From the NCBI GenBank assembly GCA_022843025.1, contig JALHOL010000004.1:310001-374000 (forward strand): a DNA stretch of 64,000 nucleotides, given 5' to 3'. Below are positions 1 through 7,986 of this stretch, piece by piece. The DNA is from Paracoccaceae bacterium (GTDB lineage Bacteria > Pseudomonadota > Alphaproteobacteria > Rhodobacterales > Rhodobacteraceae). A program made the translations under genes and the position numbers. Under the pieces are notes generated by a model. The model ran no database searches. It saw only the letters and a program-made list of their open reading frames with translations, and was not told the origin of the DNA. The number at the start of each line of letters is the position of its first letter. Positions within the stretch are counted from its first letter, which is position 1.

Positions 1-594
1 CTGTTCCTGCGCGCTTGTCCCTTCGATCAACTCGCCATCATAGACGATGTCGCCCGAAAACAGGATCCCGCTCGCCGCTTCCCACAGGGCAATCCCGCCG
101 GGGGAATGGCCGGGCGTATGGATCACCTCGAACCGCCGATCGCCCAGATCGACCATATCCCCATCCCACAAGAGCCGGGTCGCAGGTGCGGCCTGCACGG
201 CGTAGGTGGATGATTGATAGGGTTCCGGCGGCAGCGCGGTGAAGATCTCATCCGTCACATATTTGTCGGCAAAGGTGTTTTCCCGCGTGGGCGCGCGCAG
301 CAGATGCGCCTCGGCCCCGTGGCAGGATCGGGAGGGAAACTCAAAGTGGCAGCCGACATGGTCGAAATGCGTGTGGCTCGCCACCGCCTCCAGTGGCCGT
401 TCCGTCACCATTGGCACCCATTTGCGCAGGCTGACAACGCCCATCCCGCTATCCACCAGCATGTCGCGGTCACGTCCCCGCACGTGCCAGACGTTGCAGC
501 GATAGAATTCGCGCACATGCGGCTCGTCGATCCAGGTGACACCGTCACCCATATCGCGCACGCGCCACCAATCGCCCGGCCCCATCCGTTCCAT
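1..594 (-). CDS. MBL-fold metallohydrolase (3' part lies outside the window)
   Basis: The frame opens at an ATG at 594 and runs off the left edge after 198 codons. The metallo-beta-lactamase signature HTHFDHVG lies at about residues 74-81, followed by HTPGHSPGG near 160 and GDIVYDGE near 181. These are the histidine and aspartate ligands of a two-metal centre. Its start codon overlaps the stop of the ABC ATPase gene (ATGA), so it is the last visible gene of the importer operon. Members of this superfamily hydrolyse lactones, thioesters, glyoxalase intermediates and other substrates. Here the substrate is unknown and probably related to what the importer brings in. There is no signal peptide, so the enzyme should be cytoplasmic. 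Confidence 0.85.
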   Translation of the reverse strand, partial: MERMGPGDWWRVRDMGDGVTWIDEPHVREFYRCNVWHVRGRDRDMLVDSGMGVVSLRKWVPMVTERPLEAVASHTHFDHVGCHFEFPSRSCHGAEAHLLRAPTRENTFADKYVTDEIFTALPPEPYQSSTYAVQAAPATRLLWDGDMVDLGDRRFEVIHTPGHSPGGIALWEAASGILFSGDIVYDGELIEGTSAQEQ

Positions 595-1592
595 CACGCC
601 TCCAGCACCACGAAATCCTGCGCCCCCAGATCCATCACCGCCCCCACCGCTGGCGCGGCCCCTTGCGCAAGATGCACCACCAGCCGCAGGTCTGGCGCAG
701 CCAAGGGCGACACATGGGCGCGCAGATAGGTGCCAAAGAACGTCGTCTCCTCCACCCGGCAGGGGCCAAGGTGCAAAGCCCCACCTTCGGAAATCGCCTC
801 GGGCCGGATGCACAGTACCCCATCCGGCACCGCCAATGGCCCCAACGCGGATTGCCCACCCGTCACGGAAATCTTGTTCACCTCGCCCATGAAGCCAGCG
901 GAAAACAGGCTCTTGGGCCGCAGATACACGTCGCGCGGCGGGCCGATATCGGCAATCTTGCCGCCGTTCATCACCACGATCCGGTCGGCAATCGCCATCG
1001 CCTCTTCCTGATCATGGGTCACATGAACAAAGGTCGTTCCCACCCGCCGCTGAATGGCCTTCAGCTCATCCTGCATCGCGCGGCGCAGCTTCAAATCCAG
1101 CGCCCCCAGCGGTTCATCCAGCAAGAGCACATCTGGTTCCACCGCCAGCGCACGCGCCAGTGCCACCCGCTGCCGCTGCCCACCACTCAGCTCATGCGGT
1201 CGCCGCGTCCCGCGCCCCTCAAGGCCCACCAGCGCCAGCATCTCGGCGGCCTTGGCATCGCGCGCCGCGCGCGACACCCCCCGCATCCGCAGCCCGAACC
1301 CCACATTCTCGGCCAGCGTCATATGCGGGAACAGCGCGTAATCCTGAAAGACCGTCGTCGTGGGCCGATCCTTCGCCGCCACCCCTGCCATGTCCTTCCC
1401 GCCGATCAGCACCGCGCCCGCCGTGGGTTCGGCAAACCCGCCGATGATGTTCAACAGCGTGGTCTTGCCGCATCCCGAAGGCCCCAGCAGCACGACAAAC
1501 TCGCCCGCCGCGATTTCCAGATCTACGGCATCCAGCGCCAGCGCGCTGCCATACCGCTGGCTCACCGCGCGGATGGATACACCGGCTGTCAT
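594..1592 (-). CDS. ABC transporter ATP-binding protein, polyamine (PotA) type
   Basis: This 332-residue protein is the energising subunit of an importer. Walker A is GPSGCGKTT near residue 37, the signature is [15 protein letters not shown], and Walker B is VLLLDEPLGALD followed by the H-loop VTHDQEEAMA. The C-terminal part carries a TOBE-like regulatory domain, as in the spermidine/putrescine and Fe(III) group of importers. It overlaps the upstream permease gene by four bases (ATGA) and the downstream hydrolase gene in the same way, so one message encodes all five proteins. The family assignment is firm; the substrate cannot be read from the ATPase. Confidence 0.93.
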   Translation of the reverse strand: MTAGVSIRAVSQRYGSALALDAVDLEIAAGEFVVLLGPSGCGKTTLLNIIGGFAEPTAGAVLIGGKDMAGVAAKDRPTTTVFQDYALFPHMTLAENVGFGLRMRGVSRAARDAKAAEMLALVGLEGRGTRRPHELSGGQRQRVALARALAVEPDVLLLDEPLGALDLKLRRAMQDELKAIQRRVGTTFVHVTHDQEEAMAIADRIVVMNGGKIADIGPPRDVYLRPKSLFSAGFMGEVNKISVTGGQSALGPLAVPDGVLCIRPEAISEGGALHLGPCRVEETTFFGTYLRAHVSPLAAPDLRLVVHLAQGAAPAVGAVMDLGAQDFVVLEA

Positions 1593-2359
1593 GTCTTCAC
1601 CCTCCGAAACACGAACACCTCCAGCACCACGACCAGCGTGACGGAAACCAGAAACACCAGCGACCCGACCGCATTTGTCGCAGGCGAAATCCCCGACCGC
1701 AGCATCGACCAGATCTCCACCGGCAGCGTCACATCGAACCGCGTCAGCAGGAACGCGATGATGAACTCATCCCAACTGAAGGTGACAGACAGGAAGAAAG
1801 CCGCCGCCAAAGGCGCCGCCAGCATCGGCGCAGATACCAGCAGCAGCACCTTCCATTCCGGCGCGCCCAGATCGCGCGCCGCGCGTTCGGCGTTCTTCTG
1901 GTGATCGCCCATCGCGGCATAGGTGATGGCAAAGCACAGCGGAAGGTTGATCACCACATGGCCGATGCCCGCCGTCCACAGCGACAACCGCACCCCTGTC
2001 TGATTGAACAGCGTCAGCAGGCCCAGCGCGATGATCAGGTAACTCACCGTCATCGGCGCGATCAGCACCCCCCGCATCAGCACCGATCCCGGCAGCCGCA
2101 CCCGCGCCAACGCATGCGCCGCCAGAAACCCCAAAATCAGCGCTATTAGTGACGAAACCGCCGCCACCAGCGCCGAATTGATCAGCGCGGCCATCAGGTC
2201 GCGATCGCCCAGCACCTTTGCATACCACTCCAGCGTCACACCCTGAAACGGCGGCACGGGCAGACGGCCATCCTGAAAGGAAAACGCCACCAGCACTGCA
2301 ACGGGCAGGAACACAAAGGCATAGGCAATCGCCAGATAGGCCCAGGACAGCGCGCGCAT
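1589..2359 (-). CDS. ABC transporter permease, PotC type
   Basis: This is a 256-residue inner-membrane permease with about six hydrophobic segments. The EAA-loop region reads AARDLGAPEWKVLLLV, the site that contacts the ATPase, and is followed by FSWDEFIIAFLLT, which is characteristic of the second (PotC) permease of polyamine-type importers. It starts three bases after the preceding permease stop and overlaps the ATPase start by four bases. It should form a heterodimer with the product of 2362-3216. The order of binding protein, PotB-like, PotC-like and ATPase is usual for the family. The ligand is unassigned. Confidence 0.92.
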   Translation of the reverse strand: MRALSWAYLAIAYAFVFLPVAVLVAFSFQDGRLPVPPFQGVTLEWYAKVLGDRDLMAALINSALVAAVSSLIALILGFLAAHALARVRLPGSVLMRGVLIAPMTVSYLIIALGLLTLFNQTGVRLSLWTAGIGHVVINLPLCFAITYAAMGDHQKNAERAARDLGAPEWKVLLLVSAPMLAAPLAAAFFLSVTFSWDEFIIAFLLTRFDVTLPVEIWSMLRSGISPATNAVGSLVFLVSVTLVVVLEVFVFRRVKT

Positions 2360-2361
2360 CG

Positions 2362-3216
2362 CTACACCCGATCCAGCCGCAGCCAGCGGCTACTGGCGAA
2401 ATAGGCCAGCGTCACCACCGCCATCAGCACCACCGAAAGGGCCGAGGCCAGCGGGAAATTCCCGCTTCGCCCCATTTGCAGCATGATCAGCTGCGGCAGC
2501 GTCAGTTCCGCATTCCCACCCAAAATCTGCGGCGTGATATAATCCCCGATGCACAGGACAAATGTCAGGAAAGCCCCCGTCACCACGCCCGGTAGCGTCA
2601 ATGGCAGGATCACATGCCGGAACGTCGCCCAACGCCCGGCCCCAAGGTCCGCCGCCGCCCGCGCATAGTTGGGCGACAGCTGGATCAGGTTGGCGTAAAT
2701 CGTCAGCGTCAGCAGCATCACAAAGAAATGGACGAACCCGATCACCGTAGCCGTCCGCGTGGCCGCAATCTCCAACGGTTCGGCAATCAGCCCCAGCCCC
2801 AGCAAGGCCTTGTTGACCACCCCGTTCTGCCCCAGCACCAGCAGCCACGCATAGGACCGCACCACATAAGACGTCCAGAACGGCAGAACCGCCATCAGCA
2901 GCGCCAGCCGCTGCCACCGCGCCGGCACCCGAAAGGCAATGATCGCGGCCAAGGGATAGGCCAGAAGGACGGAAACCACCGTCACCACCAGCGTGATCTC
3001 AAGGCTGTTCAGCAGCGCCTTGAACATCGTCCAATCGGTGAAGATGCGGATGTAATTTCCTGGGTCAAACCCCGCCACCACCTCGCGCCCTTCCATCCGC
3101 GCAAAGGACAGCGCCAGCATGGCAAGGAACGGCAGCACAAAGAACGCGACCGTCCAAAGCAGGGCAGGGGCCGCAAGGCCCCAACCCATCCGTCTTTCTG
3201 TCGCAGCCAGTGTCAC
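2362..3216 (-). CDS. ABC transporter permease, PotB type
   Basis: This is a 284-residue membrane protein. An N-terminal hydrophobic segment at about residues 11-37 is followed by several more. The cytoplasmic EAA loop AAADLGAGRWATFRHV precedes ILPLTLPGV. The length and the loop fit the first permease of the spermidine/putrescine importer family. It lies 15 bases after the binding-protein stop and two bases before the next permease start, so it is clearly in the same operon. Confidence 0.92.
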   Translation of the reverse strand: MTLAATERRMGWGLAAPALLWTVAFFVLPFLAMLALSFARMEGREVVAGFDPGNYIRIFTDWTMFKALLNSLEITLVVTVVSVLLAYPLAAIIAFRVPARWQRLALLMAVLPFWTSYVVRSYAWLLVLGQNGVVNKALLGLGLIAEPLEIAATRTATVIGFVHFFVMLLTLTIYANLIQLSPNYARAAADLGAGRWATFRHVILPLTLPGVVTGAFLTFVLCIGDYITPQILGGNAELTLPQLIMLQMGRSGNFPLASALSVVLMAVVTLAYFASSRWLRLDRV

Positions 3217-3231
3217 AGGAGTGTCACGGGG

Positions 3232-4284
3232 TCACTGGTTCAGCATTTCGGTCCACATGTCCTGCATCGCCGTATCCAGCGTTGCATCCGGGATCGGGTA
3301 AAGCTGCGCCCGCTTCAGGAAATCGGGCTGCTCTTTCCAGCGCAGCACGTCCCGCTGTTCCATGCTCAGCGCATCGCCGGTTTTTGCATTGGCCGGCATC
3401 CCCCAATAGCAGGACGATGTCGCCAGCTTCGCCTGCCCCTCGGGCGAGACGATATACTTCACGAATTCCAGCGCCAGATCCGGCTGGGTGGATCCTGCCA
3501 CCACGCCGATCGATTGCGCCCAGCGCAACCCGCCCTGCTTGGGGATGGTCCAGTCCAGGTTCGGGTTGTCGGCGGCCAGCACGGCGGTCAGCCATTCGCC
3601 GCCACCCACCACGATATCCACCTCGCCCGTCGCCAGCGCCGTTTGCGCCGACACAACATCCGACACCTGCTTTGATGCCGCCCGCAGTTTCATCAGCGGG
3701 TCTTTCAGGCTGGGCAGGTTTTCCGCGGTGATGTCGGCTGTGTTGATCCCCTGCCCCAGCGCCACAAGGCCCAGCACCGGCAGGTAATAATCATAGATCG
3801 CGATCCGGCCATCATATTTGCCCGATGTCAGGGCGGCCATATCCTCCATATCCGCGGGATCGACCTTGGTCTTGTCGAAGGAAATGGTGTTGTAGCCGAA
3901 CTTTTCCGTCACGGCATAGGTCTTGCCATCCACGGTGTTGTTCTCGGCCATCACCAGTTCGGGAAAGAAATTCTGTGTGGGCAGCTCTGCCGCCGGCAGC
4001 TCCGCCAGATAGCCAGCCTCTACCGCGCGCCCCACATCAACCGCGTCGATCACCAGCACGTCCCAATCGCCGGGCTGCGATTGATCCAGGATCGCCAGCC
4101 CCGCCGCCGTGCCCTCATATTCCTTCAGGTTGACGGTCACGCCGAACTTTTCCTCGAACGGCTCGATCAGGGCGGGATCGGTGTGGTCGCACCACACCAG
4201 CGCGTTCAGTTCCTGCGCAAAGGACGGGCTCGCCACCGACAAAAGCGCAAGGGCGGTCAGCGGAAGGGTTACTTTCTGGGCCAT
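3232..4284 (-). CDS. ABC transporter periplasmic binding protein, polyamine/amine type
   Basis: The protein has 350 residues. I place the start at the ATG at 4284, giving MAQKVTLPLTALALLSVASP with a clean Sec signal peptide ending near SFAQ. A GGAGAG Shine-Dalgarno lies just upstream. The frame remains open further upstream, but that extension runs antisense through the TetR gene and would bury the signal peptide. The mature part resembles PotD-like proteins (ALVWCDHTDPALIEPFEEKF at the N-terminus). It is the first gene of the importer operon and should capture the ligand in the periplasm. A polyamine, or an amine or betaine given the neighbouring flavoenzyme, is inference only. Confidence 0.9.
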   Translation of the reverse strand: MAQKVTLPLTALALLSVASPSFAQELNALVWCDHTDPALIEPFEEKFGVTVNLKEYEGTAAGLAILDQSQPGDWDVLVIDAVDVGRAVEAGYLAELPAAELPTQNFFPELVMAENNTVDGKTYAVTEKFGYNTISFDKTKVDPADMEDMAALTSGKYDGRIAIYDYYLPVLGLVALGQGINTADITAENLPSLKDPLMKLRAASKQVSDVVSAQTALATGEVDIVVGGGEWLTAVLAADNPNLDWTIPKQGGLRWAQSIGVVAGSTQPDLALEFVKYIVSPEGQAKLATSSCYWGMPANAKTGDALSMEQRDVLRWKEQPDFLKRAQLYPIPDATLDTAMQDMWTEMLNQ

Positions 4285-4341
4285 TCTTCTCTCCATGTCG
4301 GGGTTCTGTCGGCGCTTCTGTCCGGCGCGGTCACGAAAATA

Positions 4342-4369
4342 ATTGAGTTCGTTCATTTTTGAAGTCAAT
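4342..4369. promoter_or_regulatory. Candidate TetR operator between divergent genes
   Basis: An inverted repeat, ATTGAGTTC, ten bases, GAAGTCAAT, has one mismatch between the nine-base arms. It lies in the 117-base gap between the importer operon (leftward) and the TetR gene (rightward). This is the usual place for an autoregulated TetR protein to control a divergent operon. No other strong palindrome is visible in the gap. Confidence 0.5.
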
Positions 4370-4401
4370 GTCAAAAAACGGGCACTATTAGAACGGCACC
4401 G

Positions 4402-5019
4402 ATGGCTGGACTGCGCGAAAAACAAAAGGCCGACCGAACTCGCCGCATCCTTGAGGCGGCCTCGCGGCTGTTTCGCGAACAGGGTTACGGCGCGATCCGG
4501 ATCGAAGACATTGCCCATGCGGCCGAAGTTTCTGTTGGCACACTCTACAACTATTTCACCAACAAAGGTGACCTTCTCCTCGCCATCGTGTCGATGGAGG
4601 TGGAAGAGGTGCTGGAATCCGGCAAATCCATCGTCGCCAACCCACCGGCCGACATTGCCCGCGCGCTGGGCGATCTGCTGGGCATCTATTTCGACCATTC
4701 GCTCTATTACCTGTCCAAGGAAATGTGGCGCACCGCCATGGCCATTTCCATCGAGGCACCGGGAACCCCCTTTTCGGCCCGATATACCGAACTCGACAGT
4801 CTGCTCGCGGCACAGGTCTGCGATCTGATCGGCGAACTGCAACGCAAGGGCTATGCCCGCACAGATATCGACGCAGATGCCGTCGGCCAGTTGCTGTTCA
4901 ACAATCTCAATCAGATGTTCACCGAATTCGTGAAGGCCGAGGATATGACCCTCACAGACCTGCACGCGATCACCGCCCGCCAGAACGCCCCCATCGCCGA
5001 ATTTCTGGCGCGCCGTTGA
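4402..5019 (+). CDS. TetR/AcrR-family transcriptional regulator
   Basis: This is a 205-residue protein. The N-terminal helix-turn-helix is typical of TetR: RILEAASRLFREQGYGAI, then IEDIAHAAEVSVGTLYNYF. The C-terminal helical domain binds the ligand and dimerises, with no recognisable ligand motif. It is transcribed away from the importer operon across a gap holding a good inverted repeat, so I infer it represses that operon and itself. A long GC-rich palindrome follows the stop and separates it from the convergent flavoenzyme gene. Confidence 0.93.
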   Translation: MAGLREKQKADRTRRILEAASRLFREQGYGAIRIEDIAHAAEVSVGTLYNYFTNKGDLLLAIVSMEVEEVLESGKSIVANPPADIARALGDLLGIYFDHSLYYLSKEMWRTAMAISIEAPGTPFSARYTELDSLLAAQVCDLIGELQRKGYARTDIDADAVGQLLFNNLNQMFTEFVKAEDMTLTDLHAITARQNAPIAEFLARR

Positions 5020-5045
5020 TCCTTTCATCTTGGCCCAAATACCCA
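5020..5045 (-). repeat. Tail of a dispersed Rhodobacterales intergenic element (third copy)
   Basis: Read on the minus strand this is GGGTATTTGGGCCAAGATGA followed by AAGG. It resembles the tails of the elements at 15020-15095 and 28467-28525 (TATTTTTCC...AAGATGGAGG). The GC hairpin half of the element is not recognisable here, so this is a partial or degenerate copy. Confidence 0.35.
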
Positions 5046-5076
5046 ACGGCAACAGCGTCACCCCCATCCCGGTCGT

Positions 5077-5137
5077 CTGAAGGCGCCTTCCTCTCCCCCG
5101 CCCCTGCGGGCGAGGGGCCGGGGGAGGGGGCCTTCAG
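5077..5137. terminator. 61-base GC-rich palindrome between convergent genes
   Basis: The outer arms CTGAAGGC and GCCTTCAG are perfectly complementary. The inner arms are long C-rich (CCTCTCCCCCGCCCC) and G-rich (GCGAGGGGCCGGGGGAGG) tracts. It sits between the stop of the TetR gene and the stop of the convergent flavoenzyme gene, overlapping the latter by four bases. There is no T tract, so it is either a factor-dependent or two-way transcription block or a REP-like palindrome. Confidence 0.5.
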
Positions 5138-7170
5138 ATATCCTTCACCAAGCGCAGCGCATCATAGATCGCTGCATGGGTGTTGCGCGCCTCGACCGCA
5201 TCCCCGATGCGGAACAGTTGAAACCCGGCAGGGCCACCGTTCGTCGCCTGCGGCAGCCCTTCGATCAGAGCGTCATAATCCACCGCGCCAAGGTTTTCCG
5301 ACAGCGGCTTCAGGTCGAAATAGATCTGCGCCAGCGGCTGCGTGCCATGGTTCACGACGATCTGGTCAAACTGCCGTTCCTGCCGCAGATCACGGCTGTA
5401 ATCCGACCCGATCACCGCCTTCAGGCGGTTTCCGTCCCGCTCTACCGCAAGCAGGCGATAGGCCACGGTAAAGGTCACCGCCTTGTCCTGCATCGCCCGC
5501 ATATAGGGGACAAGGTTCATCCCCATCACCTCGGGTGCAAAGGTGCGGTCCGGGGTCATCACCTCGACCGCCGCCCCCGCCTCAGCCAGCATCTGCGCGG
5601 CCTGCATCGCCGCATGGTCGCCCGCGTCATCATAAAGCAGCACCTGCGCCCCCGGCTTTACATCGCCCGAAAGGATATCCCATGCGCTGACCACCAGATC
5701 ATTGCCTGCTGCCAGCACATCTGTCTCCGGCGGCCCGCCCGTCGCCACGATCACCACATCAGGGCGTTCGGCCAGCACATCCGCCGCCTCGGCCCAGGTA
5801 TTGAACCGGAATTCGACATCCCGCGCCGCACATTGTGCCATGCGCCAGTCGATGATCCCGATCATTTCCGCCCGTCGTCTGCTTTGCGCCGTCAGGCGCA
5901 CCTGTCCGCCGGGTTGATCCGCCGCCTCGAACACCACAACATGGTGCCCCCGCTCTGCCGCCACCCGCGCGGCCTCCAGCCCGGCAGGGCCAGCCCCCAC
6001 GACCACCACTTTCTTCTGCACCACCGCAGGCGTCACCACATGCGGCATCGTCTCTTCGCGCCCCGTCGCCGGGTTGTGGATGCACAGCGCCATGCCGCCC
6101 TGATAGATCCGGTCAAGGCAATAGGTTGCCCCAACACAGGGGCGAATATCCTCCTCGCGCCCTTCGATGATCTTTCGCACGATATGCGGGTCCGCCATAT
6201 GCGCCCGCGTCATGCCGACCATATCCAGCTGCCCCGTCGCCACAGCATGACGCGCCGTCGCCACGTCTGGAATGCGCGCTGCGTGAAAGGTGGGCATCCC
6301 CACCTCGGCCCGCACGCGGCCTGCAAAATCCAGATGCGGCGCGGATCGCATCCCCTGAATCGGGATCACATCGGTCAGGGCGGCATCGGTATGGATGCGC
6401 CCCTTAATGATGTTCAGGAAATCCACCAGCCCCGAATCCCGGAACCGCCGCGCCATCTCGATCCCCTCCTCCGGGGGGATGCCGCCCGCCTCATCCTCAT
6501 CCACCACATAGCGCACGCCCAGCAGGAAATCCGGCCCAACCCTATCGCGGCAGGCCGCCAGCACCTCCATCGCAAAGCGCAAACGGTTGTCCAGCGATCC
6601 GGAATATGGCCCATCCGCCGCCGCTGTCAGCGGGCTTATGAACTGATCCATCAGGTGGCCGTAGCATTCAAACTCCACCCCATCCAGACCGGCCGCCTTC
6701 ATCCGCTCTGCCGCATCGGCATAGTCGCGGATGATGCGCGCGATATCCCAATCTTCGATGATCTTGGGGAATGCCCGATGCGCCGGTTCGCGTGATTTTC
6801 CGGGCGCCACCACCGGCAGCCAATCGCCCTTGTCCCACCGCGTGCGGCGGCCAAGATGGCTGATCTGGATCATCACTGCCGCCCCGGCCTCATGGCAATC
6901 ATCCGCCAGCCGCCGCATCCACGGCACCACCTCATCCTTCCAGACCAGAACATTGCCGAATGCGGGGGGGCTGTCGCGGCTGACGCTGGCCGAACCCGCC
7001 GTCATCACCATCGCCACCCCGGCCTTGGCCCGTTCAAGATGATACAGACGATACCGATCCTTCGGCATCCCGTCCTCGGTATAGGCGGGTTCATGGCTTG
7101 TCGTCATGATCCGGTTGCGCAGGGTCAGATGCTTCAGCCGGTAAGGCTGCAACAACGGATCGTTCGACAT
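5134..7170 (-). CDS. stcD: N-methylproline demethylase-like flavin oxidoreductase (OYE barrel plus FAD/NAD domain)
   Basis: The protein has 678 residues. The N-terminal 370 or so form an old-yellow-enzyme TIM barrel (HLTLRNRIMTTSHEPAY at the start, with substrate-side residues in HLGRRTRWDKGDW). The C-terminal part is an FAD/NAD(P) domain with VVVVGAGPAGLEAARVA. The length and sequence match what I remember of StcD from stachydrine (proline betaine) catabolism, which removes the last N-methyl group to give proline. The Fe-S region reads CVGATYCLDRI then MALC. The second cysteine of the usual four-ligand set in 2,4-dienoyl-CoA reductase relatives is absent. It stands alone, divergent from a TetR gene. 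A related N-methyl or dienoyl substrate is possible. Confidence 0.7.
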   Translation of the reverse strand: MSNDPLLQPYRLKHLTLRNRIMTTSHEPAYTEDGMPKDRYRLYHLERAKAGVAMVMTAGSASVSRDSPPAFGNVLVWKDEVVPWMRRLADDCHEAGAAVMIQISHLGRRTRWDKGDWLPVVAPGKSREPAHRAFPKIIEDWDIARIIRDYADAAERMKAAGLDGVEFECYGHLMDQFISPLTAAADGPYSGSLDNRLRFAMEVLAACRDRVGPDFLLGVRYVVDEDEAGGIPPEEGIEMARRFRDSGLVDFLNIIKGRIHTDAALTDVIPIQGMRSAPHLDFAGRVRAEVGMPTFHAARIPDVATARHAVATGQLDMVGMTRAHMADPHIVRKIIEGREEDIRPCVGATYCLDRIYQGGMALCIHNPATGREETMPHVVTPAVVQKKVVVVGAGPAGLEAARVAAERGHHVVVFEAADQPGGQVRLTAQSRRRAEMIGIIDWRMAQCAARDVEFRFNTWAEAADVLAERPDVVIVATGGPPETDVLAAGNDLVVSAWDILSGDVKPGAQVLLYDDAGDHAAMQAAQMLAEAGAAVEVMTPDRTFAPEVMGMNLVPYMRAMQDKAVTFTVAYRLLAVERDGNRLKAVIGSDYSRDLRQERQFDQIVVNHGTQPLAQIYFDLKPLSENLGAVDYDALIEGLPQATNGGPAGFQLFRIGDAVEARNTHAAIYDALRLVKDI

Positions 7171-7208
7171 GGGGTGGCCTCCGGCTTTGCGCTGCTCAAA
7201 CTCTCCGA

Positions 7209-7253
7209 GAAATGTTCACTACTGTCAAGTTTTCAGTCACCCATGAACATTTC
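7209..7253. promoter_or_regulatory. Perfect 10-base inverted repeat, candidate operator
   Basis: GAAATGTTCA at 7209-7218 and TGAACATTTC at 7244-7253 are exact reverse complements spaced 35 bases centre to centre, about three helical turns. They lie between the flavoenzyme gene and the divergent TetR gene. Two dimers or a long TetR-type site could bind here and control both genes. Confidence 0.55.
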
Positions 7254-7289
7254 CTTGCGACCCGACCCCTGGATCGCTACCCTCACCCC

Positions 7290-7919
7290 ATGACCGATGA
7301 ACCCCCTTCAGAGTCTGGCTGGCGCGGATCGCCCGATCTGTGGCTTGAGGCCGCGCATGATACGCTGGTAGAAAGCGGGGTGGATGCCGTCCGCATCCAG
7401 CCGCTTGCCAAACGGCTGAACATAGCGCGCACCAGTTTCTATTGGCACTTCAAGGACCGCGAAACCCTGCTTGCCGCGCTGGCCGATCGTTGGGCCGCGC
7501 GCACCACCGCCGGGCTGACAGCCGCCTGCGCCGCCTATGCCGATACCAAGGCCGAGGCGATGCTGAACGTCATCTCCTGCTTCCTTTCCGACGCTGCCTT
7601 TGACAGCCGGCTGGAATTCGCCATCCGCTCTTGGGCGCTGCAGGACGCCACCATCATGGCCCGCCTTAACACCGAAGACAGCGCCCGGATCGACGCGCTG
7701 ATCGCGCTTTACCATCGCTGGGGCCATAGCGGGGTGGATGCCGACACCCGTGCCCGCGCCGTCTATCTTACCCAGATCGGCTATATCTCCACCCAGGCGC
7801 GTGAAGACCTGTCCATCCGCATGGCGCGCATCCCGGCCTATGTGGAACTTTTCACCGACAGCGCCCCCACCCAACGCGAACTGGCGCGGTTTCACGCCCG
7901 CCACGGCTTTTCCCCCTGA
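7290..7919 (+). CDS. TetR-family transcriptional regulator
   Basis: The protein has 209 residues. The DNA-binding domain includes IQPLAKRLNIARTSFYWHF followed by KDRETLLAALADRW, a standard TetR helix-turn-helix. I chose the ATG at 7290 (MTDEPPSESGW). The frame extends back to an ATG at 7212, but that would run through the inverted repeat at 7209-7253 and add an unlike leader. It is divergent from the demethylase-like gene and is the likely local regulator of that gene, perhaps sensing a methylated amine or a proline derivative. Confidence 0.88.
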   Translation: MTDEPPSESGWRGSPDLWLEAAHDTLVESGVDAVRIQPLAKRLNIARTSFYWHFKDRETLLAALADRWAARTTAGLTAACAAYADTKAEAMLNVISCFLSDAAFDSRLEFAIRSWALQDATIMARLNTEDSARIDALIALYHRWGHSGVDADTRARAVYLTQIGYISTQAREDLSIRMARIPAYVELFTDSAPTQRELARFHARHGFSP

Positions 7920-7986
7920 CGCCGCGCTTTACCGCAGCCCACCGCGCGCCTAGCCTGCGCCGCAACCAAACCCCCCGGGACCCCAC

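Noticed and set aside
4285-5067. Upstream extension of the binding-protein frame to 611 residues
   Set aside because: It would run antisense through the TetR gene and hide a perfect signal peptide and ribosome site at 4284.
5176-6795. 539-residue open frame on the plus strand opposite the demethylase-like gene
   Set aside because: It is a third-position GC shadow of a clearly coding gene, rich in His/Arg/Pro with no domain. The same applies to other long antisense frames.
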